Shown here: positions 23,601-34,920 of the stretch, one piece after another
How the letters are laid out: each line of letters opens with the position of its first letter
Numbering within the stretch: position 1 is the first letter of the stretch
Assembly (NCBI GenBank): GCA_964019165.1
Contig: OZ025267.1
Location: 19,433,185 to 19,497,184, forward strand
Length of the DNA stretch: 64,000 nt
Source: Mastigias papua
Taxonomy: Eukaryota > Cnidaria > Scyphozoa > Rhizostomeae > Mastigiidae
Direction: 5' to 3'
Made by a program: the position numbers and the translations under genes
The notes under the pieces: model-generated
Told to the model about the DNA's origin: nothing
Database searches by the model: none
What the model saw: only the letters and a program-made list of their open reading frames with translations

Positions 23601-26600
23601 TTTGCGATGAAGGACATATTCTACGTAACGATTTGTCTGCTATATCTAAAGCTTTAACGAAAATCAAGACGCTACGGAGAGTTGTTCTGACCGGAACTCC
23701 ACTTCAAAATAATCTGATAGAATGTAAGTACAGGCTATGTTGCAATGCTAGTGAGAGGACAGACTTGCGTGGGAGCTTGTGAGTTTGCTATCCTTGATCA
23801 TTTCCCTGTTTATAATAATGATGGATTCAACCTTTTGCGTGTCTCCCCTGTTTGCCACTGGTTTGTCATAAGATTGGGAGTTTTTTTTTGAAATAGAAGC
23901 CAAGTATATTCTCTTTGACTTATTAAGGGTTATCATAATCTATAAATTCGGGCAGTTAGAGTAAAAACATAGTGATCAAGCCAAGAGATTAGAGCTTTCG
24001 AAAATGTTTACATCAGTTTATGCATGCTGTTAAGAATCCCAAGATAGCAGATATCTTTTGCCATAGTTTAAGAATATTTCTTCTAATTGTGTGTTATCTA
24101 TGAATCATCCATTTGTATTCTGCTTTTGTAAACTTATCTACTACTTGTGTCTATGTTGTTTTTTTGCGATTGGCAATTGAGAACGTCAGAAACTAAGTTG
24201 TAATAGTTCAAGAGGAATAAGATTAAGCATTTCTTTCTTCAGAGGTTTGGATTTCTCCAAACTTCAATGCTATCAGCATCACCTGTTGTATTTTCTCACT
24301 GTGTCATCTAATAGTATTTGCCCATTAAGTGGTATTATCAACCATTTAGTGGTAGTATTACCCATTAAGTGGTATTATCGACCGTCTAGTGGTAGTGTCA
24401 CCCATCAATTGGTATTATTACCAATCAACTGGTTCTATTATTAAACCACTTATTGGGATTACTAGCCATATAATAGTATTATTTCTCGATGAATGTATTG
24501 CCTATCATTGACTGGACGTTATGTTGTTTCAGATTTTGTTATGGTCAGTTTTGTGAAACCGAATCTACTTGGAACCAAGAAAGAATTCACTAACCTTTTC
24601 ATGAACCCGATTCAGAATGGTCAATGTGCCAATTCAACACCTGGCGATGTGAAAGTAATGAAACAGAGATGTCATGTGCTACACGATACACTCTCAGGCT
24701 GTGTGCAGGTCATTTAATTTAATTCTTCTTGAGTTTGCAATCAGTGTTGATTTCTGAGCTTTTTGGCAAGAGGGCTCTAGATGCAATGTTATATAGGATG
24801 CAGCTTTGTTGTAGCCACGCTCAAATTTTGAAAAATGCAAATATGGTAATTTAGCTTGATTAAACTGAGAAGTGTAATCGGCAATATTACAGCTATCTGT
24901 ATTTATTTTAATGACCGTTTGGGGGGTCATAGTATCTAGTCACATTGGGTATCGGAAAACAGGACTTGTTGCAAGCAATAGTCCACAACCTGAAACAGGT
25001 GTTAGGAATTAGAAACAAATGATGTGCACGATACATCAAAGTCTGTATCACTATCAAACTCATAAACATCACCAGAGTCGATTACGACATTCGAGACCGA
25101 TCTAGAGTCATTGTGCACTTTCTTTGGAATATAAAAATAAGCACTTAAGTTAGCTTACCCAACCTTTTGATAAGCATTATTTGATAACGTTCACCAAGCT
25201 ATCTGTATTTATTTCGTCATGTCCTACCAGAACAGTCACTGAAACAGATAATTTCCTTCTGGCGCAGCCCAGAAACAATATCCATGATTCCTTTTTATGG
25301 TGATTTGTAAACACCTTCTTTCGTTATCATTGCCTAATATTGGATAAGTTTATCAGCTAGTTACTTTAGTTGTAGGAATTTAACTGGAGTGTTTGAATAA
25401 ATACAATAGCTTTGATCGATATTATTTCGTATATGCACTCATTTGTTTACTAAACGTTTCCTTTAGTGTTCTTGAATGATTTTTGCATTTTGGGAAGAGA
25501 TTTAGACTGTTATAGACAATATTGTGATCTGTTATCAGATTTTGTAGCCAAGATTAAATTAATAACTTTCTCAGGGATACTTATTAGGAATTTCTACAAA
25601 ACACACTCAGATTTATCCCTGCTAGATATATTTTCTTATATTATCAATGCACTTTTCAGAATATTAGTTTCCCTCAACTTTGCAATCCATCATTTCAGAG
25701 AAAGGATTACTCCGTACTTACACCGTTTTTAACACCGAAGCATGAATATACATTATTTGTCCGTCTTGGAGAGAGACAGAGAAAGATGTATCAATATTAT
25801 TTGGATACATTTGTTTGCGGAAATTTATCAGAAGTGAGAGCAAGAGGTAAACGTTTTCTTATTTGTTGTGCAGCAATTAGATTGAAAATTGGCAAGAATT
25901 CAAAAAGCGTAGCAGTAAAATGTGGACCTGTACTTACAGTTTTCATATCCATTTCAAAGGCACTTGTTGATCTGAGTTTTTTCCTTGAAGAATATTACCA
26001 TTCAGAGGTGTAGTGGATGGGCCTTGTTAAAATGATGATGAATTGTAGGATAGTACAACTTTCTTTCTAACTGGCACATAGGCTTATAAGCTAGTGCACG
26101 TTACACGTGAATCCTAGCTTCATAGTTTGGTCCTATAAATCAACACTTTATAACGGTCTCATGCTTATTTCGCGCCAATTACTTTTTGCTTGTGCATAAC
26201 CTTCTTGTTATACAAATTTAGGCAGCTTGAATGAAATATTGGGTGTGATCTTGGGCGTGGACCACAAAGGTAGCTTACACCCCCCCCACCCTTTTAGGTT
26301 AGTAGGATATTGGGGCATCATTTTACTAACTCCTAGTAGGCTTTGTTATAATCTTCATATATGGATAACGAATAGTCCAGCATTGGCCTACCTTGTTTTT
26401 TACAGTTAATCCCCCATCTCTTTCAAACTCCCCTCTATAACAGGCCTACTCTCTAATAGGCGCTCCGCACAGATTTAAAAAATTTGATGTGTTGAGTAAA
26501 CTTACGTCTTTATTTAATGGTCCTCTCCAATAAAGGCTCCGTCTATAATCTAAGTTTTTTTTCTACGGATATAAGAATTCTACTTTACAACACTAGGAAG

Positions 26601-29600
26601 ACGATACCAGGGGATGCAAAGTATCATGGTTACCTCCAGGCCTTTAAGGTACTCCTCTGGTCGAAAAACTAAATTCATCAGTTTGTGACACATTAATCAC
26701 TCTTTTTACGTAGTTTTTTCAATGCGCAGTGTTTTTCCAACACTTTCTGGAGTTTTGACCAAAGGAGTACCTTAGCAGGAATCTAGATAGAACAATTAAA
26801 CGATAATAGAATAACGGGAGAGGAGAATTGCAAGGTTATGTTACTGAGTCATTCAAAACGTTTGGAAGCGTGGATATATTCCAGTGTTGCTCTGAGAATT
26901 TTTGCATTTGAATTGAGGGATGACTGCTCATGGCTGTAAAGGATCATTTTTAGCAGCTCTCCATTTTAGAGGCGTACTATACCATGAGGTAACAATACAG
27001 CATTTACACTGCTGAGAAGATCTTTTGTAAATGCATCATAAGCGTGGCAGAGCAAGAAATAGTGCTCCGTGTCCTCGATACCGTCGTTTATTGCACACAA
27101 GGGGTTCACGGTTTCTTTGAAATTATACTTAAATTTATGAAATTCAGCTTACTTACCCCATCATGTAACTGGGTTAGTATGGATAAGCCTTTTGGGTCAT
27201 GAATACGGTAAGTAGACTTTGGAGGTGGACAGATAATCGACAATATTATAGAGTTTTATAAACGCCCTATGCGCTTATTGGAGAAAATTCGGTATTCTGC
27301 AGTAGTATTTTATAGGGTTTGTTTGTGTATTTGCACATGAATGTTTAGAATTACCTATAGGGTAGTTTAACATTAGTGGAAGCACCAACACTATTATTAG
27401 ATACCTCTGATCTTAGATGTGAGTAGCCGGATATTAACATATACCGCTTGGGGCTCAAGCGATTAATTTAAACTTAGGCCATTGCCACTTTGGAAAGGTA
27501 TTTTTTGTGATCCTTTTCTTGAATCCAAAATACTGTTGAGAATATCCCTGATGAAGCAAAAGGTTTGAAGGCCGTTGTATACCAGCATTTGCTAAACGGG
27601 TCAGCTTCTTTAACTACGAATTGAAAGTAAACATTGAAATGCCTGATTGTCCGGAGTCCGTTATCGTGATACTGACTGGATGTTGCAAATGCGAACATAA
27701 TAAACACGGTAATTGCTCTTTTAGGTAGTGGTATGTTTGCAGACTATCAGTGTTTGATGAAGATTTGGACCCACCCTTGGGCAGTAAAGCTAGAGGCAAT
27801 TAGACGCTTGGAAAGAGAGCATCTCGACGATATGCGAGAGTTTTTGAACGACAGTGAGTCAGAATCCGAGAGTAGCGAGGATGATGGAGAAAGGCATGAA
27901 GACAAATGGAGATCAAGCAACAGTGAATCAGGTTCGCACTGTCTCATTTATGCTTTACTAGTTGGCACCGGCACGATCTTGTTGAGGGGGGGGGGAGGGG
28001 GGTGTGTAGAAGTCAAAGCAAAACTTATCAGTTTAGCATTAGTGAAGATTTCTGATATACTACAGTGTGCAGTATGATTTTTGTAATTAGGCCAATTTTC
28101 TGCAAGCAAGTTTTCTAACAGGTTCACTAGACTCTGGCTGTAATAAGCATTCTTTACTTTTTGTAGATTACTATTGTACTCCCCTTCCAGGTACATTTTC
28201 TCAAAGGATCTTAGCACGTTTAGTGGGCATCTATTTTAACATTGGACGAGCTCCTGTTCTCCCATACTGCCCCTCTTTACCGCCCTCCTTAGCGCCTGTA
28301 GTGCTATTAAATTGCAAGAATGCTTTCTTTATGCGACCTCCTGTGAATAAGAACTCTTAGGGCTTTTGGTAGAATACTTCTGTTCACGTTCTATATAGGT
28401 TTAGGATATATTATCTTCCACTGGCCGGTATATTCAAATACTTCTCTCCCATTTTACAGGTTTCTACTTTAATTTCCTGTAACATCCATAGTTGTGTATA
28501 ATTTTGAAATCATATGCATTCTTCATTTCATTTATTTTCCTTTGATTTTATAATAAATTGGAGAAATAGACTAGCTTTCCATATGCATTATCTTTGAGTT
28601 TTTCATTTTTTATAGATTCGAAAAGGGAGTCATCAGAGTCAGGATCTTCTGAAGGTTCAGACGAGGAAGAGAGGGAACTAGAAAGAGAAGATAGCAGAGA
28701 ACCATCCGTTAAAGCAAATACGAATCATAAAAGCCAGCCATCCGCATCCTTTTCTCTACGTTCGAAACAGATCTCTGGAAAAAGTGGCGATAAGAATAGT
28801 AGAGCTTTTTCTTTGAACAATGGCAGAACTCAAATTGCATTAGATAGAGATGTGTTTGACGCCGGTGATTCAGAAGAAGAGACTATGGTGACTAAGAAGG
28901 AAGACAATGATGAGGTCGTTGTTGTTATCCCGAAGGAAGAGCCAGCAAGACATATGGGTAGCACTCGATCGGGAGCTACTTTCAAAGAATTCGAAGAGCC
29001 ATTAGAAGATATTAAGGAAAAGGAGTGGTACGATGAATTTATTCAAGATGGCGATGACACAAACGTGGAGCTAAGCGGAAAGTTGGTTCTACTCTTAGAG
29101 ATTCTTGCAAACGCTGAGATTGTAGGCGATAAAATTTTGGTATTTAGTCAGAGTTTGTCTTCGTTGGACTTAATTGAAAGGACACTGGGAGGTGGAAGAA
29201 TCGGTGGGAACGAACTGTCGTGGTGTAAAGGTGTCGATTATTTCAGAATAGATGGTTCAACGGCTGCGAGATCGAGGCAAAGATTTGCTGAAATATTCAA
29301 CGATATTAGCAATTCCACGTAAGAGAGATTATTTTCGATGTTGATATTAAAAGGGTCATTTTCAGTGGGTTGGTAGTTTATGTCCGATTACATCATCAGG
29401 ATTTGGTATATCTTTGTGCGATTAGTCTGTGAGGTACATGCAAAAGATTCTATAAGAGAGCTTCATTTGCCAGGTTGATAGTAGTTTTCATGAAGCTTCT
29501 AGCATCTCTTGTCATTATTTATCTTCAGATAATGAAATTCTCTGTAATTTTACTTTTTTTGTATTTGACTAATTTTGTTTATTTGGCTTGAAATAAAGAA

Positions 29601-32600
29601 AGAGATTGGCAAAAAGTATGTCGCTCGATGGCAATTGATCAATGTGTCACTATTTAACGATTAGCCCATTGTTTTTATGCAGATTGTGTTGTGTATCGTG
29701 TGGGGGGAGGGGGAGGGGAGCAAAGAGAAACAACCACTTAGAAATATATCCAAAACTGATTAAATAATTAAAACTGTGTCTACGAAAGTTCTATACATCA
29801 TCTTTTGATCAGTCCTCCGATCTCATTCTATCTCCCTATGCTTCACATCTGTCTCTGCAAGATATTGCCTTACCTTGGGCCTGGTTTTAACTACTACTGC
29901 TGATCAAATGCGGTATCACTTTACAGCAGATAAAGTATGTTAATGGCATTTTCGGATAGTGTTCTTCATAATTCTTGAATTTTAAATTTGATAGTAAAAG
30001 CAGTGATACTAGTCTTTGAAAGTATATTTTAATTTATTTCTGAGATGCATTGATCATTGCAAGCAATTTCCGTACTGTAATGAAAGTGCGGTTGTACGTC
30101 GAAACTCTGTAGGAACTTTAGTATCTCCGTTCTAATCTAGAACTCTTTGTTTTAAAGAGATGACACTCTCAAACCTCTTTTGCATACCCAGTTTTCTTTT
30201 CGGACACCAAGTATAGGTTGTCCAGTCTCTTACCGTTTAGAGTCCTGATATCTTACGGATGTCTTAATTTTGCAAAAAATTTTGGACACCTTCCTTCATT
30301 AAAGTTAACATATCGAAACTTTTTCTTAAGAAACCTTTCCACGACACAGTCTTCTCTGGAGAGAGGTATTGGGCAAAAAGAGGTCCTGAGTTGTTACTAT
30401 GTACTCTCTGGTTTTGTAAGATTTTCCATCCAAGATAGCCCTATTCCAATCCATTACTATTAATATTTGAAAATGCTGCTCATACAGGACTTTGTCATGG
30501 GAAACATTTGCGAAGCTATTTTTATTATTAGTAAGCTCATGCATAACAGTATTTTCACTGTACGCTAGTACACCAACATTTCGCCTTTTTCTATTTCCAA
30601 AGCCCGTAGTATTATATCTTGGCAAATTTTGTAGCTCTACGTCCATCCCACTCACCTCTACTACTAATTCTTGGCTAGTTTTTCAACCCCGTGGACTGAA
30701 AGCTTTCCTGCTATTTCAATCCCCTACAGTTAGCACCTGGAGAATATGTTGAAGAACGAAATTAGTGGGACAGGGTGCTCATTGGAATGGCCAATTACTT
30801 CAAGTTGAATTTGTGCTAATGTTAACGTGGAATTGCACCACTGATTTTTTCAAGACATTTCTAGGCCGTATATTCTTTGTTTTGTAGTGCCAGACTGTTT
30901 CTGATTTCAACCAGAGCTGGATCGCTTGGTGTGAATCTCGTAGCTGCAAATCGTGTCGTTGTATTTGATTGTTCGTGGAATCCTTCTCACGATGTCCAGT
31001 CAATATTCAGAGTGTACAGATTCGGTCAAGATAAGCCGGTTTACGTCTACAGATTTATATCGCAGGTATGCTTTGAAATATCTGTTTTTGTTGGACTGGA
31101 AGGAAAGGAGCTGGCCATCGAGAATGCTAGGTAGAGGAGGTAGGGAGAAAAGGCGGGGCTAAGGGATGAAATCGTATCCCTAGTCATTAATCTTGACTGA
31201 ATTCCCTTTTCTACTGAGGAGGCTTTTATAGGCGTTGGTGAATCATACCCTGGGTTCTTCAGACGGTTCTTCAGACAGGATTGGATTGTTGTATCAAATG
31301 ATAGCAAAGATGCAGCAGAAGGCAAGGTAGTGTACACTGTGAAGTCTAAGGGGTGAAACGAATGGGTATCATAAACACCAGCACACAGCTGGTTAGCACG
31401 CACTGCGGCACACTGTCTCGTACAGCTCTGTAGGGAGCTGGGCCAATGTGATGGTAGAATCCATAATTAACCATGCGCCAATTGAAGTGCATTGGTGGGC
31501 AGTTTGGAACTCTATGTTATAGACATTTGATAGTGAAGATGCATTTTCTCTTGCCTATTTTACCGATTGCTTGTTTGCTAGATCTTTAAGCAACATAATA
31601 GCTCTGCCCACAGCATCTCTGCCTACAGGACTGCTTAATCTGTTTCTCTTACTGTCTCTGATTAGAAGATACTTGGACTAACCTGAACCAAGATTACTAT
31701 CACCGTTGTTAGTACAATGTTTTTTGTTATTGGTACAGGGTACAATGGAGGAAAAGATCTACGAAAGACAAATCAACAAGCTGGCTTTGGCTGGAAGAGT
31801 TGTTGATGAACAGCAGATCTCCAGACACTTCACTGATGAGGAAATTAAGGAACTGTACGCCTTCTCAGCACAGGAGTACAAAGAGGAGGACGATGTTCCC
31901 GTTCCTCAGCTGCCCGTAGTAAGTGAATGTAGTTGCTGCTGGTATCCTTGAGTTTAATTTTCAGGTTACATTCATGCAAACGGCTGTTGCCTCCAAAACG
32001 GTTCCTCATGTTGCCCATAGAGGAAATAAATTACCCTCCCTTGGTTTAAGGCAGGCTTTGAGATATGATTGGGTGATGGCTTTTTGTCTGCACAGCAGTG
32101 AACGGACACATGGTGGCATAATTTTGGGGACTGTGCGACGCGAATTTGCGACGAGGGAAGAAGCTTATCACCCTACCCTGTAAAGTAGATTGCCCAGGTT
32201 AGGTGTCCTTTGAGCATAGCTGCCAAATTTGTGATCGGGTGATAGCTCAGATCAGGCCTATTTCCTTCCAACCTAGTTGACCAACCATCATGCAAATTAG
32301 GCCTAAATTTAGCTTTGGAGTACATGTATGGTCCTAGACCTGCATGATAATTGGTCAAATGGGCTGGAAGAAAATAGACCTAATCAGAGCTGTCAATCTA
32401 TCAAACATCTGGCGGCTCTGCTTACGAATTGTACTCATGAGTGATCTTTCCCTTTTGGTCGTAGGATAAAGCTTGTTGAATGTGTTTTCGTGAATTTTTG
32501 CCTTTAGGATCCACTACTTGCCGAGGTGCTTCAGCGACAGCACCCGAAATGGATAGTGAAATATCACGAGCATGACATCCTTCTAGAGAACATAGAAGAC

Positions 32601-34034
32601 GAGCAACTTACCGAAGAGGAACGCAAGCAAGCATGGGCTAATTATGAAGAGCAGAAAGATTCTGCTGTAAGAGCAGTAGGTATGTAGTTGATTGCTTAAT
32701 TTCCTTAGTATTCAACAGCATAGTCGCCAAACCTATAAAGAGCCCAATCAGGTCTATTTTCTCCCAACCTAATTGACCAATCATCATGCAAAATGGGCCT
32801 AGCTTTAGCGTGTTTGATCAGAATCCTGCATGATGATTAGTCAATCAGATTGGGAGGAAATAGACCTGACAGAGCTCCCAGACATTTGGCAGCTATGCTG
32901 CATGCTGTGTTCAACACTAATGCGGATATTCAAAATTCCTTTTGTAGCATGAATAGAATGGTCTAAATACAAGGTCTAAATAATAAGATCCTTAACATTT
33001 TCTGTGACGAAAGCTTATTCGAATGGGCCTTTTTGAGGGGGTTCCAGTTGGAGGATTTGTTCTTTTTTATTTTTATGTTATTGGAGACATATGTGGCGCA
33101 TTTCAACACCATAACCTAGTACTTATCTAATTGGCTAGACTAGCTTGTTACCAAACTGGACATGTTTACATCTCCTCCTTATTTCTTAATATTTTCTGGT
33201 TAGGAAGGAGCAGCTAAGACCTAGATACCTACCTCGCCCATGTGGATACAAATGCTATTTAGGGTACGTCTTCACTACCACGGATCCGAATGGGTACGGA
33301 TCCGCTATGATCTGTGACCAGTTTGGTTGGTGTCTTACACTAGAATGGTTCCAATTTAGATTGAGTTTACACCAGCACGGATACTAACTGTTTCGGCTAT
33401 TTTACCTACCATTGATGTTGACGAGCCCCTTCGACATTTCAGCAGTTTTGGTGCTGTTAGGTGGCCTTGTAATAAACAGTTCCATGCCTGGTTTCCGAAC
33501 TGTACTTTTTTGGATCGGCTGCAGCCGTTGACAATAGACCTAAACTGTAACGGGTCTAACTGAGTACACCTTGGAAAGCCATTTCAAGCGGTTCCAGATA
33601 GCAGACCCAAATGCGTACGGACTCAGCAAGGTCAGGTGTAAACGAAAAGCCTATCTGTGCTAGAATTGGAACGGATCTGTTTTAGTATGAATGGGGCCTA
33701 GAACTGCGCTCTAGGTATTGCACCGATGGCTATTAGAGACCCTTACACCTTTACCTGTTTTGTTGTATTTCCAGTTTCAAACATTAGTTAACTATGGTTA
33801 AGAAAACATTTTCGTATTTAACAGTTTTTTTGCTTAATATCTTGTCTATTTCAATTGATGTGATGTCGTTCATTTAGCAAAGGAAACTGAAAGATTGCGA
33901 TTATATCAAGAGCGAGTACAGGCTTTCCAGCAACTGCAGCAGCAACAACAGCAACAGAAGCAACTGGAAATGCAGCAACGACACCAACAGCTGCAACAAC
34001 AGCAGCAACAAATTTTGGAGATGCAGCGGAGATT

Positions 34035-34066
<32 letters not shown>

Positions 34067-34560
34067 GGCGGCTTCACATCGACAGCCAGATTCATCAGCA
34101 TCAAGATTTGTATAGACGTTTGAATTTAGGCCAACAGCACCAAGTGCGCCCTACTGGGTACCCCCCTGTTAAGCTCGAACCTGGCCAGGTAGCGCAGCAT
34201 CAAATATCTAGCGAAGAGAGACACCGTGAATTGCAAATAATAAATCTTGCTGGATTGGGTGCTGGGTTGCGTGCCGGATTGTCAGGATACCGCCCATGGA
34301 TGCCGTCAAATCATGGTACCGCTACACCGTTATCCGTGCGTAGTTCATTGACTTCCGTTGATCAACACAGGCCACGAACTGTAGATGTGGTTTCAATTAT
34401 AGACCCACCGATGAGACAGGCCTATCCCCATATCCCTCCTTCTCGATCAGATAGTAGCCTTCAAGCAATCTCTGGTATTCGAATTGCAAATGTAGGCAGT
34501 CTACAGCGGAATGCCAGTTTTACCAATTCTTCTAGGACCTATGTGCCACCTAGGCGTTAG
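13620..34560 (+). CDS. ATRX: ATRX: ADD-domain SNF2 chromatin remodeller (5' end not identified)
   Basis: Visible coding exons: 13620-14611, 15271-15374, 18544-20544, 21759-21896, 22209-22389, 23586-23723, 24533-24708, 25699-25846, 27725-27931, 28616-29318, 30888-31065, 31739-31918, 32508-32679 and 33878-34560. All junctions are GT-AG and keep phase, giving about 2,000 codons; human ATRX has 2,492. In vertebrates ATRX with DAXX deposits histone H3.3 at heterochromatin and telomeres, using its ADD module to read H3 K4me0/K9me3. Domain order here: acidic N-terminus, ADD, long charged linker, two-lobed SNF2 motor, glutamine-rich tail. Similarity to vertebrate ATRX in the ADD and motor is high enough to call orthology. 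I did not see a match to the vertebrate DAXX-binding helix in the linker. The start codon lies upstream of 13620, possibly via the 29-nt exon at 11242. Confidence 0.93.
14625..14930 (+). repeat. Degenerate ~20-bp tandem repeats in ATRX intron 1
   Basis: From 14 bp after the exon donor, a unit close to CATGTTTGGTTTACGTACC recurs about fourteen times with drift. Toward the end a longer 56-bp unit, CATGTTTGATTTGCATGTCG plus a GTATTGTGCC part, appears twice (about 14820 and 14876). Open frames across it are artefacts. Confidence 0.8.
15271..15374 (+). CDS. ATRX: ATRX visible exon 2: GATA-like finger of the ADD domain
   Basis: A 104-nt exon between TTTGTTTGAAG and AAG|GTATTG. It encodes [13 protein letters not shown] and VLCVLVCK. 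With the first residues of the next exon (KCNKFY) it gives the paired CxxC...CxxC of the GATA-like half of the ADD module (vertebrate ATRX: CTAC...CKNC). The exon is flanked by large repeat-filled introns of 659 and 3,169 bp. Confidence 0.92.
15385..15492 (+). repeat. Dispersed repeat copy 2 (TCGTCCGACACTCGTCAG family)
   Basis: Words GCACGAAAAAGTGG, CACTGAAAG, TTTTCGTCCGACACTCGTCA, ATGAGACATCTGG and AACGACCGAAAGGTGAA occur in the same order as in the copies at 6340 and 47252. It abuts the Harbinger-like element that begins at 15498. Confidence 0.75.
15498..15919. mobile_element. PIF/Harbinger-like MITE, 422 bp
   Basis: The left end begins GGCCCCAGTTACACAGTACC. The reverse complement of the right end begins GGCCTAGGTTACACGATACC; similarity continues for about 42 bp with a few mismatches. 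TAA precedes the left end (15495-15497) and TAA follows the right end (15920-15922), the three-base duplication typical of PIF/Harbinger. Internal copies of GCTATCCGATACA occur in both halves. No transposase is encoded. It lies in the ATRX intron upstream of the ADD PHD exon. Confidence 0.7.
16097..16158 (+). repeat. Perfect 31-bp tandem duplication
   Basis: The 31-bp unit starting CCATACATGTATACGTCC occurs twice without a mismatch (16097-16127 and 16128-16158). Confidence 0.95.
16449..16520 (+). repeat. Degenerate ~18-bp tandem repeat
   Basis: The unit ATATAGTTRTAGCCTSG recurs four to five times with small changes (ATACTTATAGCCTC, ATAGTTGTAGCCTCG, GTAGTTATAGCCTGG, ATAGTTGTGGCCTAG). Confidence 0.75.
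17027..18541 (+). repeat. 1.5-kb pyrimidine-rich minisatellite (TTTTCTATTTCTA)n
   Basis: About 1,500 bp made almost entirely of TTTTCTA and TTTCTA words in changing order. It ends directly in TTTTAG, the acceptor of the ATRX exon at 18544, so the array itself supplies the polypyrimidine tract and probably the branch point. The last AG inside it is at 18137-18138, which leaves about 400 nt free of AG before the true acceptor. The long F/L/S/I-rich open frames across it are compositional artefacts, and the longest is in a different frame from the exon. Confidence 0.97.
18544..20544 (+). CDS. ATRX: ATRX visible exon 3: PHD half of ADD, charged linker, SNF2 motif I
   Basis: A 2,001-nt exon. It opens with KCNKFY and the PHD-like zinc cluster [21 protein letters not shown] and CFCC. 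A linker of about 500 residues follows with serine/acidic blocks ([19 protein letters not shown]) and basic blocks, including a lysine-glycine repeat ([23 protein letters not shown] about 20041-20100). The end matches vertebrate ATRX closely: [13 protein letters not shown], a charged coiled-coil [13 protein letters not shown], then [15 protein letters not shown] and the Walker [11 protein letters not shown]. Walker A has serine after the lysine where human has threonine, a common and functional variant. Confidence 0.93.
20545..21758. other. ATRX intron after motif I; no independent gene
   Basis: It contains an open frame to 21147 with a proline-rich CCCTCTCCCTCTCCC block and no recognisable domain. 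I consider it intronic. The rest shows no repeat or RNA gene I can support. Confidence 0.6.
21759..24708 (+). CDS. ATRX: ATRX visible exons 4-7: first RecA lobe of the motor
   Basis: Exons 21759-21896, 22209-22389, 23586-23723 and 24533-24708. They carry motif Ia ([19 protein letters not shown]), the [17 protein letters not shown] segment, the Walker B DEGH in [15 protein letters not shown], and motif III ([15 protein letters not shown]). The last exon reads [19 protein letters not shown] and ends GCVQ, as in vertebrate ATRX. Phases 0, 0, 1 and 1 are consistent across all joins. Confidence 0.93.
22826..22920 (+). repeat. Degenerate tRNA-like sequence (SINE remnant?)
   Basis: GTTGGCCATGTGGTAAAATG resembles a class II tRNA A-box region (one mismatch to TRGCNNARYGG). 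About 60 nt later AGGATTAAATCCC occupies the place of a B box (GGTTCGAATCC) with several mismatches. It lies in ATRX intron 5. It cannot fold as a good tRNA by eye, so it is at best a decayed tRNA-derived SINE. Confidence 0.3.
24321..24480 (+). repeat. Degenerate 21-bp tandem repeats in ATRX intron 6
   Basis: The unit CCCATTAAGTGGTATTATCA recurs about seven times with increasing drift toward the 3' side, ending about 50 bp before the exon at 24533. Confidence 0.85.
25699..31918 (+). CDS. ATRX: ATRX visible exons 8-12: second RecA lobe and acidic insert
   Basis: Exons 25699-25846, 27725-27931, 28616-29318, 30888-31065 and 31739-31918. They start with [20 protein letters not shown], then [13 protein letters not shown]. 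An acidic, serine-rich insert of about 150 residues follows between the lobes, including [10 protein letters not shown]. Motor motifs resume with [18 protein letters not shown] (motif IV), FRIDGST, then [20 protein letters not shown] (V) and [20 protein letters not shown] (VI). The 3' part gives [20 protein letters not shown], the brace that follows motif VI in ATRX/Rad54-group enzymes. Confidence 0.93.
26645..26774. mobile_element. Short inverted-repeat element, 130 bp
   Basis: The left end TAAGGTACTCCTCTGGTCGA mirrors the right end, whose reverse complement is TAAGGTACTCCTTTGGTCAA. No coding capacity. The size and structure fit a MITE in ATRX intron 8. Confidence 0.6.
26966..27145 (-). pseudogene. 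LINE reverse transcriptase C-terminal zinc motif fragment
   Basis: The minus strand reads [16 protein letters not shown], then [20 protein letters not shown] and [17 protein letters not shown] before a TAA. The pattern N-P-L-C, then E-D-T-E-H-x-x-L-x-C-H is the usual C-terminal zinc knuckle of CR1/jockey-like LINE polymerases. It is truncated on both sides and lies antisense inside ATRX intron 8. Confidence 0.75.
32213..32422. mobile_element. MITE family with AGCATAGCTGCCAAA ends, copy 1
   Basis: An inverted-repeat element of 210 bp in ATRX intron 12. The left arm reads GAGCATAGCTGCCAAATTTG, then AGCTCAGATCAGGCCTATTT and CATCATGCA. The right arm is its complement: TGCATGATAATTGGTCAA, GGAAGAAAATAGACCTAATC, AGAGCT and CATCTGGCGGCTCTGCT. 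A second copy is at 32717. Confidence 0.75.
32508..34560 (+). CDS. ATRX: ATRX visible exons 13-14: C-terminal region with polyglutamine
   Basis: Exon 32508-32679 encodes [29 protein letters not shown] and RKQAWANYE, matching the human YHEHDSLLDHKEEEELTEEE segment. Exon 33878-34560 encodes a glutamine-rich stretch (DNA about 33928-34074, mixed CAG/CAA codons) with runs of seven to ten Q. A less ordered S/P/R-rich end follows, to TAG at 34558. Human ATRX also ends with a Q-rich segment, but shorter. Confidence 0.92.
32717..32899. mobile_element. MITE family with AGCATAGCTGCCAAA ends, copy 2
   Basis: A 183-bp relative of the element at 32213, in the next ATRX intron. Its arms are AGCATAGTCGCCAAA, AATCAGGTCTATTTTCTCCC and CAATCATCATGCA, with the mirror TGCATGATGATTAGTCAATC, GGAGGAAATAGACCTGACAG and ACATTTGGCAGCTATGCT. 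Copy 2 keeps the inverted pairing better than copy 1. Confidence 0.78.
33263..33698. mobile_element. Probable Harbinger-type MITE
   Basis: The left end GGTACGTCTTCACTACCACG, followed by GATCCG, resembles the reverse complement of the right end, GGCCCCATTCATACTAAAAC followed by AGATCCG. TAG flanks both sides (33260-33262 and 33699-33701). Internal GTACGGATCC-like words recur. Arms are more diverged than in the element at 15498, so the class is tentative. Confidence 0.45.
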
Positions 34561-34914
34561 CTAACCCGTTAATTATGTACATAAAATATATGAATTGTTT
34601 TAGAGTGCAGAGTAGATCGTATATAATTACTCACAGCCTGGAATACGTTGAACATTTTATTTCATCAAACTTGATTGCATCGAGCTAAAGGCAGAAATTT
34701 GAGGAATAGATGATACGTACATTTTGTGCAAAATCCGGACACTGCAATTTGCCTTGTCTTTCTAGATACACGATGCTGTTTTATAAGCAATTTAGGATTT
34801 TGATTAGAGCTAATGTTGCTTATTTTCAAGCCTAAATTTTGATAATGTTGTGCTTTGTGTTTGCTCGATTTTTCAACTCATTTTCAGCAATTGTACAAAA
34901 GAAAGGGAAGGTTT

Positions 34915-34920
34915 AATAAA
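34915..34920 (+). terminator. Likely ATRX polyadenylation signal AATAAA
   Basis: First exact AATAAA downstream of the ATRX stop at 34560, giving a 3' UTR of about 370 nt. No downstream GU-rich element was checked in detail. Confidence 0.55.
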
